Translations under genes and position numbers: made by a program
Source of the DNA: Cohnella hashimotonis
Lineage (GTDB): Bacteria; Bacillota; Bacilli; Paenibacillales; Paenibacillaceae
Assembly (NCBI RefSeq): GCF_030014955.1
Contig: NZ_JAGRPV010000001.1
Span: 8,147,501-8,211,500 of the forward strand
Reading direction: 5' to 3'
Length of the DNA stretch: 64,000 nucleotides
Part shown: positions 34,067 to 42,719 of the stretch, piece after piece
How the letters are laid out: each line of letters opens with the position of its first letter
Position numbering within the stretch: the first letter of the stretch is position 1
Notes under the pieces: model-generated
What the model was told of the DNA's origin: nothing
Databases searched by the model: none
Seen by the model: only the letters and a program-made list of their open reading frames with translations

Positions 34067-35497
34067 ATGGCAAGCGTACAAACTGAGGCACGCGCCGCCA
34101 AACCGCCCAAAGAAAAAATAGACGCAGGCGTGCTACGGATCGCGCTGATCCTCGTCTTCGGCGCCGTCGCGTCCCAGCTGGATTCGACCATGATCAACGT
34201 GGCCATCGACAAGCTGGCATCCGACCTGCACAGCACAGTGTCCGCGATTCAATGGGTCGTGACGGGTTATGTACTCACGATGGGATTGGCGGTGCCAATC
34301 TCGGGATGGGCGATCCAGCGCTTCGGCGGCAAAAAGGTGTATATATGCTCGCTCGTCATTTTCCTGGTCTCATCCATATTGTGTTCGCTGGCCTGGAATA
34401 CCGGCAGTCTGATCGGCTTCCGGCTGCTGCAGGGCGTCGGCGCGGGTCTGCTCGTTCCGACGATGCAAAATGTGCTTGTGCAGTCGGCGGGCGGCCGCAA
34501 TCTGGGCAGGCTCATCGCGATCATCAGCATTCCCGCGTTGATCGGCCCGATCCTCGGTCCCGTCATCGGCGGCCTGCTCATCCAGAACCTCGATTGGCGC
34601 TGGATTTTCTACGTGAACATCCCGATCATGCTCGTCGCGATCTGGCTGAGCTGGCGCTATATTCCGGCCGACGAGCCTGCCCGCGACAAGCCGCGGCTGG
34701 ACCTCATGGGGCTGCTGCTGTTGTCTCCAGCCTTTGCCGGCCTTATCTACGGCATATCCGAGGCGAGCACGCATGGCGGCTTGACCAACCTGAAGGCCTC
34801 GCTCCCGCTGGCTGGCGGGATCGTCCTGACGGGTGCCTACATCGCTTATGCGCTGCGCATGAAGCAGTCGCCGCTGCTCGACCTAAGGCTGTTCAAATCC
34901 CGTCATTTTCTCGCTTCGAACGTGACGCTATTCCTCACAGGGATGGTGATGAATGGGGCGATGCTGCTGCTGCCGCTGTATTACCAGCAGGTGCGCGCGC
35001 AGGGCGTGCTGGATACCGGGCTGCTGCTGATCCCGCAAGGACTCGGGATGCTGGCGACGCGGAGCTGGATCGGCGGGCTGGCGGACCGGATGGGCTCGCG
35101 TAACATCGTGCTGCTCAGCCTGGCGGTGACGGCGATCGGTACGATTCCGTTCGCGCTCGCCGGAGCGGATACGAACCATGTCCTGCTCGCGGTCGCACAG
35201 TTCGTGCGCGGGGCGGCGTTGAACGGCATTTTTATACCGATCATGGTGTCCGCTTATACGGGGCTGAGCAAGCAGCAGATTCCGCACGCCAGCATCTCGA
35301 CGCGGATCTTTCAGACGATCGGGGGCGCGTTCGGTTCCGCGATTCTGGCGACGGTCATCGATCACCAGATCAGAAGCTCGGCCGTCGCCGGCATGAACGC
35401 GGTCGCCCACGCTTATCAGGCAGCGTTCTGGTGGTCCTTCGGCTTTACGGTGCTGGCGGTCATCCCGGCGTTCATGCTCTCGAAGGGCAAGAAGTAA
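34067..35497 (+). CDS. MFS drug exporter, DHA2 (EmrB/QacA) family
   Basis: A 476-residue membrane protein with about 14 segments. The first helix holds VASQLDSTMINVAI (D-x-T-x-x-N-V-A, the DHA2 motif D1), then WVVTGYVLTMGLAVPISGW, and motif C-like IPALIGPILGPVIGG marks an antiporter. It expels drugs or other hydrophobic compounds using the proton gradient. GAGGTG lies 7 nt before the ATG. Regulation by the divergent TetR protein is supported by the palindrome in between. Confidence 0.92.
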   Translation: MASVQTEARAAKPPKEKIDAGVLRIALILVFGAVASQLDSTMINVAIDKLASDLHSTVSAIQWVVTGYVLTMGLAVPISGWAIQRFGGKKVYICSLVIFLVSSILCSLAWNTGSLIGFRLLQGVGAGLLVPTMQNVLVQSAGGRNLGRLIAIISIPALIGPILGPVIGGLLIQNLDWRWIFYVNIPIMLVAIWLSWRYIPADEPARDKPRLDLMGLLLLSPAFAGLIYGISEASTHGGLTNLKASLPLAGGIVLTGAYIAYALRMKQSPLLDLRLFKSRHFLASNVTLFLTGMVMNGAMLLLPLYYQQVRAQGVLDTGLLLIPQGLGMLATRSWIGGLADRMGSRNIVLLSLAVTAIGTIPFALAGADTNHVLLAVAQFVRGAALNGIFIPIMVSAYTGLSKQQIPHASISTRIFQTIGGAFGSAILATVIDHQIRSSAVAGMNAVAHAYQAAFWWSFGFTVLAVIPAFMLSKGKK

Positions 35498-35524
35498 GGC
35501 AAAGCGCGCCGCATACAGGCAGAT

Positions 35525-35547
35525 GGCACCCTGGCGGGTGCCTTTTT
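35525..35547 (+). terminator. Terminator of the MFS exporter
   Basis: Stem GGCACCC / GGGTGCC with loop TGGC and five T. Confidence 0.88.
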
Positions 35548-35589
35548 CTTGAAGGGGGAGCCTACCTCGTGTTATACAGATTGAAAAAA

Positions 35590-35790
35590 ACGGCATTTGT
35601 ACATGCATTTTCGATCGAATGGCGGCGCCTGAGGAAATAGAGGCAAATATGCAGGCAAATCCCAAGCAAGCATCAACCGGCTTTCTGGCTGAATGGGGCA
35701 AAAAGAAGCACATTGGCATCCATTTTCTCCAGATTGAACAAGAATGGCAAAAATAGATGCATTGCTACAGGTATTGCGGCTTAGGGGCAT
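35590..35790 (+). repeat. Dispersed ~195-bp element, copy C
   Basis: Same orientation as copy A. It shares GCAAATATGCAGGCAAAT exactly with copy B, and GCATCYATTWTSTCCA with copy A, at matching positions. It starts about 45 bp after a terminator. The rest of the 439-bp gap (35498-35936) shows nothing else apart from the next ribosome binding site. Confidence 0.75.
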
Positions 35791-35936
35791 AAAGCGCAAT
35801 CGTTGAGCGGCCGGTACGAAGCCCGCATCAATGGACTCGCGACAAACGGATAATCGGATACGGAAGCGAAGCGGGCTCATTTCTGCTACTATTTTGATAG
35901 TGTGTGGTTATTACAATCTGCCAGCGGAGGTGTGCG

Positions 35937-36911
35937 ATGCTCCACATCGTAAACGGAGACAGCGTCGGCGACAAGCTTCGGAATGGGAATATTCCCGGAG
36001 AGATCCTGGTCTGGAGAGAGGTTTACCCGGTAGGTCCGACGTTTGTAAAAATGGACGAGCCTTACGCCAGAACGGCCAGAGCGTCCTACTTGGAGAGGAC
36101 CATGGGGATTGCGGCAGACGAATATACGGCAGCCTGCGAGTCTCAGGAGCAGATCCTGCGGGGCTTCCGCCAGTACGATGAAGTCGTGCTGTGGTTCGAG
36201 CATGATTTATTCGACCAGCTGATGCTCGGTTATTTACTGCATTGGTTTTCGCAGCAGAAGCTTGGACATACGGCACTGAATCTGCTGTGCATCGGCGCAT
36301 ATCCGGGCATTGAACGGTTCCATGGCCTGGGGCAGCTGACAGTGGAGCAGCTGGAGACGCTGGCGGGCACGTGGCGGAGGATCGGGGAGCGGGAGCTCGA
36401 GACGGGCAGGAGGATCTGGGAGGCGTATGCTTCATCGGATATCGGACGGCATGTTGCCATCGTTCAGGAGGACACGTCGGCGCTTCCGTTCGCTCAGGCG
36501 GCGTTTGAAATGCACTTATCTCGCCTGCCCTCCGCATTGAACGGGCTCGGCATCGTAGAACGGACTGTTTTGGAGCTTGTCCGGGACGGGACGGATACGC
36601 CGCTGGAGCTGTTTAGAGAAATCGGAGACCGATTAAATTTGTTAGGAATGGGCGATCTGGAATTCTGGTATCGGCTCAGGAAAATGGCGGAGCAGCCCGC
36701 CGCGCTCATCGAGATCCGGAATCCTCATGCCTTGCCTGGCGATCGCGAGAATGTCGTCGGGTTGACGGAAAGAGGACGGAACGCTGCAGCAGGAGCAGGG
36801 AGCGGGCAGTTAACGGGACTGGACGATTGGTACGGCGGTCTGCACCTGCATGACGATCTGACCTGGCGCTGGGACGCCGAGCGGAGGCAGTTAACGACGC
36901 AGCATCCATAA
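35937..36911 (+). CDS. DUF1835 domain-containing protein
   Basis: A 324-residue cytoplasmic protein. The N-terminus MLHIVNGDSVGDKL and the following ILVWREVYPVGPTF, with VVLWFEHDLFDQLML, are the recognisable DUF1835 core found across Bacilli; a C-terminal DUF3658-like part follows. The function of the family is not known. ATG 35937 was chosen with GGAGG 6 nt upstream. It is transcribed alone and is not clearly linked to the WYL regulator downstream. Confidence 0.85.
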   Translation: MLHIVNGDSVGDKLRNGNIPGEILVWREVYPVGPTFVKMDEPYARTARASYLERTMGIAADEYTAACESQEQILRGFRQYDEVVLWFEHDLFDQLMLGYLLHWFSQQKLGHTALNLLCIGAYPGIERFHGLGQLTVEQLETLAGTWRRIGERELETGRRIWEAYASSDIGRHVAIVQEDTSALPFAQAAFEMHLSRLPSALNGLGIVERTVLELVRDGTDTPLELFREIGDRLNLLGMGDLEFWYRLRKMAEQPAALIEIRNPHALPGDRENVVGLTERGRNAAAGAGSGQLTGLDDWYGGLHLHDDLTWRWDAERRQLTTQHP

Positions 36912-36925
36912 CGAAAGGGACAATA

Positions 36926-37009
36926 ATGTTTAAAGTCGCCAATCCCGGCCTGGCGGACGTCGTCTACTCGGCGATCGATCCGAAGTAAGCGACGCGCCTG
37001 GGCGAATAA
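36926..37009 (+). pseudogene. Tiny ORF interrupted by one stop codon
   Basis: ATG with GAAAGGGA upstream encodes MFKVANPGLADVVYSAIDPK, then TAA, then in the same frame ATRLGE and a second stop. One changed base would make a 27-residue peptide. It could be the remnant of a small gene or the start of a lost one. I do not recognise it. Confidence 0.3.
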
Positions 37010-37037
37010 GCATTCTAGGAAGGAAGAGAAGCGCCGA

Positions 37038-38009
37038 ATGGCCAAATGGGATAACATGCTGTCCATGCTCTGGATGCTGCGGGACGGCAGGAAGCTCACT
37101 GCCGCGCAGATCGCGGACCAGCTGGAGATCAGCATCCGCACCGTGTACCGGTATATCGACGCACTAGGCGCCAGCGGCGTTCCGGTCGTAGCGGAGTCTG
37201 GCCATGACGGCGGCATTCGCATTTTGGACAGCTTCAAGGAGACGCCTTTGTTTTTTAATGCCCTGGAGCTGAAGGCGCTTGTGGATGCTTATAAATTCGC
37301 GCAGGGCGCCGGCTATCCGTACGCGGAGGAACTGGTGAGCGCGCTGAAGAAGGTGGAGAGCGGGCTGCAGGAAGATCAGCTCCATGAGCTGTCGATCCGT
37401 ACGGGCGGCCTGGACGTGATCGCTACGGCTCGTCCGCCTTCCGTCGTGGCATGGCTGAGGGATCTGGAGCAAGCGGCGGAGTCCGGGCATACGGTCCGAA
37501 TCGCCTATCGCAAGGCGAATGCGGAACAGACCGACGTACGGGAGGTCGATCCGTACGGACTGGCCTACGACCGGGGCGAATGGTACGCCGTCGCGTATTG
37601 CCGTCGGTCACAGGAGACGCGGACGTTCCGCGTAGACCGCATCGAGAAGCTGGAGCCGACCGAGGCGCGATTCGAAAAGCCGGCGCGCTTCTCCGCGTCC
37701 GGCTACTTCCGCGACCAGTCCGAGCAAGCGCGGGATGCGGACGGACCGCTGGCGGTCATCCGCATTGAGGGCGGGCCCGACGCGCTGAACGCAGTGTGCG
37801 GCCACTGGCATCTGCGTCACTACTTGACCGAGCGGACCGACCGGGATGCGCTATTTCTGCTGGATATGCCGACGATGAACAAGCATCTTCCCATGTATCT
37901 GATGACGTTCGGGACGGAGATCCGCATCAAGGAGCCGGTAGAGCTGAGGCGCAGGGTCCGAGAGCTGGCATCGCGGATCGCCGCGCATTACGAAGACGGC
38001 GCCGACTGA
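37038..38009 (+). CDS. HTH/WYL-domain transcriptional regulator (YafY type)
   Basis: A 323-residue regulator: N-terminal DeoR-like winged HTH (MLSMLWMLRDGRKLTAAQIADQLEISIRTVYRYIDAL, residues 7-45), central WYL domain with the ligand-contacting strand REVDPYGLAYDRGEWYAVAYC near 170-190 and RVDRIEKLEPT, and a WCX-type C-terminus. WYL domains sense nucleic acids or small effectors; targets here are unknown. AGGAAGGAAG precedes the ATG. It converges on a TetR gene with 17 bp between the stops. Confidence 0.9.
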   Translation: MAKWDNMLSMLWMLRDGRKLTAAQIADQLEISIRTVYRYIDALGASGVPVVAESGHDGGIRILDSFKETPLFFNALELKALVDAYKFAQGAGYPYAEELVSALKKVESGLQEDQLHELSIRTGGLDVIATARPPSVVAWLRDLEQAAESGHTVRIAYRKANAEQTDVREVDPYGLAYDRGEWYAVAYCRRSQETRTFRVDRIEKLEPTEARFEKPARFSASGYFRDQSEQARDADGPLAVIRIEGGPDALNAVCGHWHLRHYLTERTDRDALFLLDMPTMNKHLPMYLMTFGTEIRIKEPVELRRRVRELASRIAAHYEDGAD

Positions 38010-38026
38010 ATCGCCTGTCTCGTCCT

Positions 38027-38626
38027 TCAACCTGCCGCGGACCTATCCGCGAGCTGCACGCCTTTCCAGCAAGATTGGATCACCTCGTTCACATGCTCGG
38101 ACGTCAGTTCGATGATCCCTTGCAGGTGCGCCTTCAGGATGTAGACGAACGACCCGTAATGCATCTGCACCATCATGCCGGGATCCAGCGCGATGAACAG
38201 CTTCTGCCGAATCGCTTCCTCGTACAACTGGTTCATAGGTCCGCACCAGCCGCCCACATAGACGGATTTCTTCACGTCGTCGTAGATATAAGGCGAGAAG
38301 GAATACTGCTCGATGAATTGAAAGCCTTGCGGATGCTGCTTGCCCAGGTCGACGACCCGCTGCCAGCCTAATTCGAACTTTTCGCGAATCGTCCCCCCTT
38401 TCGACAGACCTGCGCGAACATACTCGCCGTTGAAGGTGACGACGGCTTTGTACAGCTCGTTGACGATATCCTCTTTGCTCTGAAAATAATGATAAATATT
38501 GCCCGTCGATACGCGCGATTCCTTCGCGATGAGCGCCATCGACGTGGCCTGCAATTCCTTGCGGATAATGATATTAAGCGTCGTCTCCAGGACGGCGCGC
38601 TGCACCTTGTTGTACGTCTCGAACAT
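38027..38626 (-). CDS. TetR-family regulator with three matching operators nearby
   Basis: A 199-residue TetR protein. The HTH is MALIAKESRVSTGNIYHYFQSKEDIVNELY (residues 30-58). It is downstream of, and co-oriented with, an SDR gene (139 bp between). A GAACGTTCATTCTA motif lies just before its start, and two more copies lie before the SDR gene, so it probably represses itself and the SDR. GGGGGA lies 7 nt before the ATG. Confidence 0.9.
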   Translation of the reverse strand: MFETYNKVQRAVLETTLNIIIRKELQATSMALIAKESRVSTGNIYHYFQSKEDIVNELYKAVVTFNGEYVRAGLSKGGTIREKFELGWQRVVDLGKQHPQGFQFIEQYSFSPYIYDDVKKSVYVGGWCGPMNQLYEEAIRQKLFIALDPGMMVQMHYGSFVYILKAHLQGIIELTSEHVNEVIQSCWKGVQLADRSAAG

Positions 38627-38654
38627 TGGAAATCCCCCATTCCCGATACCAAAC

Positions 38655-38668
38655 GAACGTTCATTCTA
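38655..38668. promoter_or_regulatory. Putative TetR operator (self)
   Basis: GAACGTTCATTCTA, about 28 bp upstream of the TetR start; the same motif occurs twice before the SDR gene at 39616 and 39651. Confidence 0.65.
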
Positions 38669-38765
38669 CATAGCATAAACGGAATGCGATAAGCAGTCAA
38701 TGCAGCGCCGGATGTGTTCGCCGTTCATTTGCGGCATCGGGGGATGGGGTTAATGTCAGCGCAAC

Positions 38766-39590
38766 TTATTTATAGTTTTCTGCCATCTTCTCCAGGTATT
38801 CTTCAATAGGGAGGGCGTTCCGAAGCGCCATCAGACCGTTGCCCGCCGCGCCGACGACGGTACGGAATTTGCTGCTCTCGCCGGTCGCCTGAGCGACGAT
38901 GGCATCGACGATCGTCTGCGGATCGTCCAGCTGGCCGCTATCGCCGGCCGTGTTCATGACCTGCTCCAGTTTTCCGATCATGTCGTCATAGTCTCTAATA
39001 TGCTCGTCGCGGTTCCATACGATGCTTTCTTTGAACTTGTTGCCCGCGGAGCCGCCTTGCTCGATCAGCCTCAGCTCAATATTGAACGGCTTCAATTCGT
39101 AATAGAGACCCTCGGTCAATCCCTCCAAAGCGAACTTGGACATATTGTAAAGCGAACCTAGCGGAACGGCGGTCGTGATTCCCATGAAGGAGCTGATATT
39201 GATGAACATGCCTCCGTTATTCGCTCTGAAATGCGGCAAAAACTTGCGAATGACATTGATCGGGCCCCTCGTATTGACGGCGAACTGCCAATCGATGTCG
39301 CTCTCCCGGGCCAATTCCAGCGGACCGTAGGTGCCCATGCCGGCATTGTTGACGACGACGTCGATTCGTCCGAAGGAGGCGATCGCTTGTTCTACGGCCG
39401 ATCGGACCTGCTCGACGTCGGTCACGTCCAATTTGAAAATCCGGATGTTGTCGTAGGACGTAAGCTCGGTTTCCTTCTCGGGCGTACGCATGGTAGCGGC
39501 AACGTTCCAGCCCATTTGCGCAAAACGAATCGCGGTCAGCTTGCCAAGCCCGGAGCTCGTACCGGTAATGAAGACTGTCTTTGTTGTCAT
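38766..39590 (-). CDS. Classical SDR oxidoreductase
   Basis: A 274-residue short-chain dehydrogenase/reductase. Cofactor motif TGTSSGLGK (residues 10-18), NNAG in VVVNNAGMGTYG, catalytic Ser in NISSFMG and YNMSK (Y-x-x-x-K). The basic/acidic pattern after strand 2 (TMRTPEKE) suggests NADP(H). The substrate is unknown. The upstream region carries two GAAYGTTCAWTCTAA boxes matching that before the TetR gene, so induction by that repressor's ligand is likely. GGAGGG lies 6 nt upstream of the ATG. Confidence 0.9.
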   Translation of the reverse strand: MTTKTVFITGTSSGLGKLTAIRFAQMGWNVAATMRTPEKETELTSYDNIRIFKLDVTDVEQVRSAVEQAIASFGRIDVVVNNAGMGTYGPLELARESDIDWQFAVNTRGPINVIRKFLPHFRANNGGMFINISSFMGITTAVPLGSLYNMSKFALEGLTEGLYYELKPFNIELRLIEQGGSAGNKFKESIVWNRDEHIRDYDDMIGKLEQVMNTAGDSGQLDDPQTIVDAIVAQATGESSKFRTVVGAAGNGLMALRNALPIEEYLEKMAENYK

Positions 39591-39615
39591 GGGAATCCCT
39601 CCAAGTATATCGATA

Positions 39616-39665
39616 GAACGTTCAATCTAATCGGCGCAATCCATTAGATCGAATGTTCATTCTAA
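39616..39665 (-). promoter_or_regulatory. Two TetR operator boxes upstream of the SDR gene
   Basis: GAACGTTCAATCTAA (39616-39630) and GAATGTTCATTCTAA (39651-39665), 35 bp apart. Both extend to TAGA..TCTA dyads and match the box at 38655. Confidence 0.7.
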
Positions 39666-39824
39666 TCATAGGTTGCGAAAATTTAATTGTCAAGAGATCG
39701 ATCGTACCCGCTGTAAAGGCGACGATCGGCTATCTTTGCTGACAGGGTTTGTCAGCCGATCGGGTGTAAGATAGGTTCAAGACTGCTGCAGCGGCAACGA
39801 CCAAGGAAGAAAGGGGAATGAACC

Positions 39825-40358
39825 ATGCGACAACAATCCCACCAGCTCTATGCGTATCACGTTTGGGCGAACGAGCGGCTGTTCGACCATCTGGCGCAGC
39901 TTCCGAAGGAGGTATTCCATGCGGAGGTAACGAGCGTGTTCCCGTCCGTCTCGCATACGCTCGGGCATATGTACTTGTTCGAACGGCTCTTTATGTCCGT
40001 GCTTGCGGAAGTGCCGAACGACGACATTTTCCCGCGGCTCCAAGGCTGGACGGAGGAGGCGCAGGGCAGATCCGTAGCAGAGATGCGGCGGCTGTTCGCA
40101 GACGTCTCCGGCGAGTTCCGCGATTTGCTGCGGCGTACGCCGGACCCGGACAAGGCGATGACGATCGAGCATCCGCAATACGGCCGGCTCGATACGCATT
40201 TCTCCGAGATCCTGGGGCATGTGGTCAACCACGGGACGTATCACCGGGGCAACGTGACCGCGATGCTGAGGCAGCAAGGGCATGCCGGCGTACCGACCGA
40301 CTATATGTTTTATTTGGTGGAGCGGCAGGCATCCGCCAACGACAAAGGCACCCGATGA
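39825..40358 (+). CDS. DinB-family protein
   Basis: A 177-residue four-helix-bundle protein. Metal ligands are His48 in SHTLGHMYLFERLF and the pair in GHVVNHGTYHRGNV, the DinB/YfiT signature. Members are nickel- or zinc-binding proteins, some being bacillithiol-dependent S-transferases. The substrate is not known. GGGG lies 8 nt upstream of the ATG, and a terminator overlaps the end. Confidence 0.9.
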   Translation: MRQQSHQLYAYHVWANERLFDHLAQLPKEVFHAEVTSVFPSVSHTLGHMYLFERLFMSVLAEVPNDDIFPRLQGWTEEAQGRSVAEMRRLFADVSGEFRDLLRRTPDPDKAMTIEHPQYGRLDTHFSEILGHVVNHGTYHRGNVTAMLRQQGHAGVPTDYMFYLVERQASANDKGTR

Positions 40359-40369
40359 GGTGCCTTTTT
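40344..40369. terminator. Bidirectional terminator
   Basis: AAAGGCACC / GGTGCCTTT stem with CGATGA loop and T-run, overlapping the dinB-like stop and serving the convergent TetR gene. Confidence 0.8.
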
Positions 40370-40970
40370 ACTTGCCCACATACTTGAACGAGTACATATG
40401 CGTCTTGGTGAGGTCGATGACTTCCTGGATAAACGTCTCCTTGGACTCCTTGAATTCATGCCGGATCCAATTGAGCACGAGGCCGTAGAAGCCGTAGGCG
40501 GTGTAGCGTTTAAAGTAATCCATGTTGACGGGGATGTTGTTAATGGTCTCGAAAACAAACTGCTCCTGATAGATCTTCAGAATCGTCTGCGGAAATTCCG
40601 TCAGCAATCCCGGCAGCGTATCGCTGTATTTAATGAGCTCGAAAAAGTCCCGGTGCTCGTAAATGTAGGCCACGATATTAAAGGAGGGCGCGTTCAGCTT
40701 CTCCGTGTACACCTTTTGGCCGGTAACGTAGGGCTGTCCTACGGCGGCCTCCAGTCCCTGAAGCATGGAAGCGAGCAAATCCTCCGCAAGCTCGAATTTA
40801 TCCTGATAGTGCGCGTAGAACGTACTGCGGTTGTAGGCGGCATGATCGACGATGTCTTTGACGGTGACGGCATGGAAGCCCTTTTCCTTGATGAGCTTGG
40901 TCAAGGACGACTTTAAATGCTCATTCGTCCGGTCCCGCCGCGGAGACGTCGCAGTTTTGTCGATATTCAA
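40368..40970 (-). CDS. TetR/AcrR-family regulator
   Basis: About 200 residues: HTH SSLTKLIKEKGFHAVTVKDIVDHAAYNRSTFYAHYQDKFEL, then a TetR_C-type domain (YEHRDFFELIKYSD, ETFIQEVIDLTKTHMYS). The TTG start at 40970 was chosen because AAGGAG stands 8 nt upstream; an ATG at 40997 precedes that site. It is divergent from two tandem SDR genes, with a GTGTCTA-N5-TAGACAC dyad between, so it probably represses them and itself. Confidence 0.88.
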   Translation of the reverse strand: MNIDKTATSPRRDRTNEHLKSSLTKLIKEKGFHAVTVKDIVDHAAYNRSTFYAHYQDKFELAEDLLASMLQGLEAAVGQPYVTGQKVYTEKLNAPSFNIVAYIYEHRDFFELIKYSDTLPGLLTEFPQTILKIYQEQFVFETINNIPVNMDYFKRYTAYGFYGLVLNWIRHEFKESKETFIQEVIDLTKTHMYSFKYVGK

Positions 40971-41008
40971 CAATGGAGCTCCTTCCAAAATAGACATTTG
41001 CGCGCGAT

Positions 41009-41027
41009 GTGTCTACGAGATAGACAC
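41009..41027. promoter_or_regulatory. TetR operator
   Basis: GTGTCTA-CGAGA-TAGACAC, perfect 7-bp arms, 39 bp upstream of the TetR start. A half-site TAGACA lies at 40991. Confidence 0.7.
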
Positions 41028-41045
41028 TCGGCGATGTGTTGATGA

Positions 41046-41100
41046 TTGTTCCCTGCGGACAGAATAGTACAATTAAATTGTGAACAAAATAGTCACAATT
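41046..41100 (+). promoter_or_regulatory. Promoter of the tandem SDR genes with a dyad
   Basis: TTGTTC (41046-41051), 16 bp, TACAAT (41068-41073). The dyad AATTGTG-N11-CACAATT (41076-41100) covers the predicted start, an additional possible operator. Confidence 0.5.
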
Positions 41101-41149
41101 GGCATGCTGACTGGGACTATTACGACATATTTTACTGGAGGCGTCAGCG

Positions 41150-41883
41150 ATGGGCAAACTGCAAAACAAGGTAGCCGTCATTACCGGGGGAGCGTCCGGA
41201 ATCGGCGCGGCTACGGCAAAGTTATTCGTTTCCGAGGGAGCCAAGGTGGTCCTCGTCGATTTGAACGAAGAAAAAGGCAAGGCGTTCGAGCGCGAGCTCA
41301 AGGCGCTTAACGCCGAGGCGTTGTTCGTTAAAGCCAATATCACAAATGAAGAAGAAGTCGCCCATATTTTCAAACAAACGATCGAAGCTTTCGGCAAGGT
41401 TGATGTGGTGTTCAACAACGCCGGCATCGGGCGCGTTCATTCCTCGCACGACTTGGCCTACTCGGAGTGGCGCAACACCGTGAACGTCGACCTGGACGGC
41501 GTCTTCCTTGTCGCGCGCGAAGCCGCGAGATGTTGAAGACCGGCGGAGGCGCGATCGTAAACACGGCGTCGATGTACGGCTGGGTCGGCTCTCCCGGTTC
41601 GGCCGCCTATAATGCGGCCAAGGGCGGCGTCATCAATCTGACGCGCTCGCTTGCGCTCGAATATGCCGAACAAAACATTCGTATTAACTCATTATGCCCA
41701 GGTTTTATCGACACCCCGATCATTCCGGAAGAAAGCAAGCAAGCGCTGGCCCAGCTCACGCCGATGAAGCGTCTCGGCCAAGCCGAGGAGATGGCCAGAG
41801 CTGTCCTCTTCATGGCTTGCGACGATTCGTCGTTCATGACCGGCAACAGCTTGACCGTCGACGGCGGCTACACAGCTCAATAA
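41150..41883 (+). pseudogene. SDR oxidoreductase gene broken by a frameshift
   Basis: The first frame (41150-41536) gives a normal SDR N-terminus: TGGASGIGA, VVLVDLNEEKG (NAD-type acidic residue), NNAGIGRV, up to GVFLVAREAARC, then a stop. The second frame, from about 41533 to 41883, continues exactly with REMLKTGGGAIVN, catalytic YNAAK, IRINSLCPGFIDTP and LTVDGGYTAQ. The break falls in GAAGCCGCGAGATG, where relatives would read a longer GCGCGCGAG; the loss of 4 nt (or 1 nt) in this GC repeat explains it. Either the gene is inactive or it is a sequencing error. It precedes an intact paralogue by 14 bp. Confidence 0.85.
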
Positions 41884-41897
41884 GGAGAGTGCTAACC

Positions 41898-42671
41898 ATG
41901 AGTTCATTTAACGATAAAGTCATCCTCATTACGGGCGCGGCAGGCGGCATCGGGAAAGCGACTGCGAAAAAGCTGGCGGACCAAGGCGCAAAGCTCGCTT
42001 TAGTAGATTTGAACTTGGAGGCTGTGAACCAGGCAATCTCCGAATTGGGGCTCGACGAATCGCGCGCGATCGCGCTGCAAGCCAACGTGGCGAAGGAAGA
42101 AGAGGTCAAGGCGTACGTCGACGCCACGGTCGCGAAGTTCGGCAAGATCGACGGCTTCTTCAATAACGCCGGGATCGAAGGCATTACCGCCAACGTCGAA
42201 GACTATCCGACCGAGACGTTCGAGCTGGTGTTCAACGTCAACGTGAAGGGTGCGTTCCTGGGGCTGAAATACGTCGTTCCCGTCATGAAAAAGCAAGGCT
42301 ACGGCAGCATCGTCAATACGTCCTCGGGTGCGGGCTTGATCGGCTCGCCCGGTTTCGTCGGCTACAACAGCTCGAAGCATGCGGTGATCGGCATGACCAA
42401 GGTCGTCGCGCTGGAAGCCGCTCCGCATGGCGTTCGAGTAAATGCCGTGGCCCCGGGAGTTATCAACACCCGCATGATGCGCCAGATCGAGAAAAATACG
42501 GTTCCCCAGGACGCCGAGGGCGCAAGAAAAGCGTTCGGCGCCGCGGTGCCGCTGGGCCGATACGGGGAAGCGGAGGAAGTGGCGAGCGTGGCGGTCTTCC
42601 TGCTGTCCGACGACGCTTCGTACGTGTCGCAATCGATCTACACGGTGGATGGCGGCCAGATCAGCCAGTAA
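41898..42671 (+). CDS. Classical SDR oxidoreductase (FabG/glucose-dehydrogenase-like)
   Basis: A 257-residue SDR: TGAAGGIGK (residues 12-20), LALVDLNLEAV with Asp favouring NAD, NNAGIEG, catalytic NTSSGAG and YNSSK, RVNAVAPGVINT, and C-terminal YTVDGGQISQ. The length and motifs are complete. The real start is ATG 41898 with AAGGAG 10 nt upstream; an upstream extension overlaps the frameshifted paralogue. The two tandem paralogues share the promoter controlled by the divergent TetR gene. The substrate is unknown. Confidence 0.92.
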   Translation: MSSFNDKVILITGAAGGIGKATAKKLADQGAKLALVDLNLEAVNQAISELGLDESRAIALQANVAKEEEVKAYVDATVAKFGKIDGFFNNAGIEGITANVEDYPTETFELVFNVNVKGAFLGLKYVVPVMKKQGYGSIVNTSSGAGLIGSPGFVGYNSSKHAVIGMTKVVALEAAPHGVRVNAVAPGVINTRMMRQIEKNTVPQDAEGARKAFGAAVPLGRYGEAEEVASVAVFLLSDDASYVSQSIYTVDGGQISQ

Positions 42672-42684
42672 GGCAAGCAACGAC

Positions 42685-42718
42685 ATAAAAAACTCTCCGT
42701 GTCCGGAGAGTTTTTTAT
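42685..42718. terminator. Bidirectional terminator
   Basis: ATAAAAAACTCTCC / GGAGAGTTTTTTAT with loop GTGTCC, between convergent genes. Confidence 0.92.
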
Positions 42719-42719
42719 G

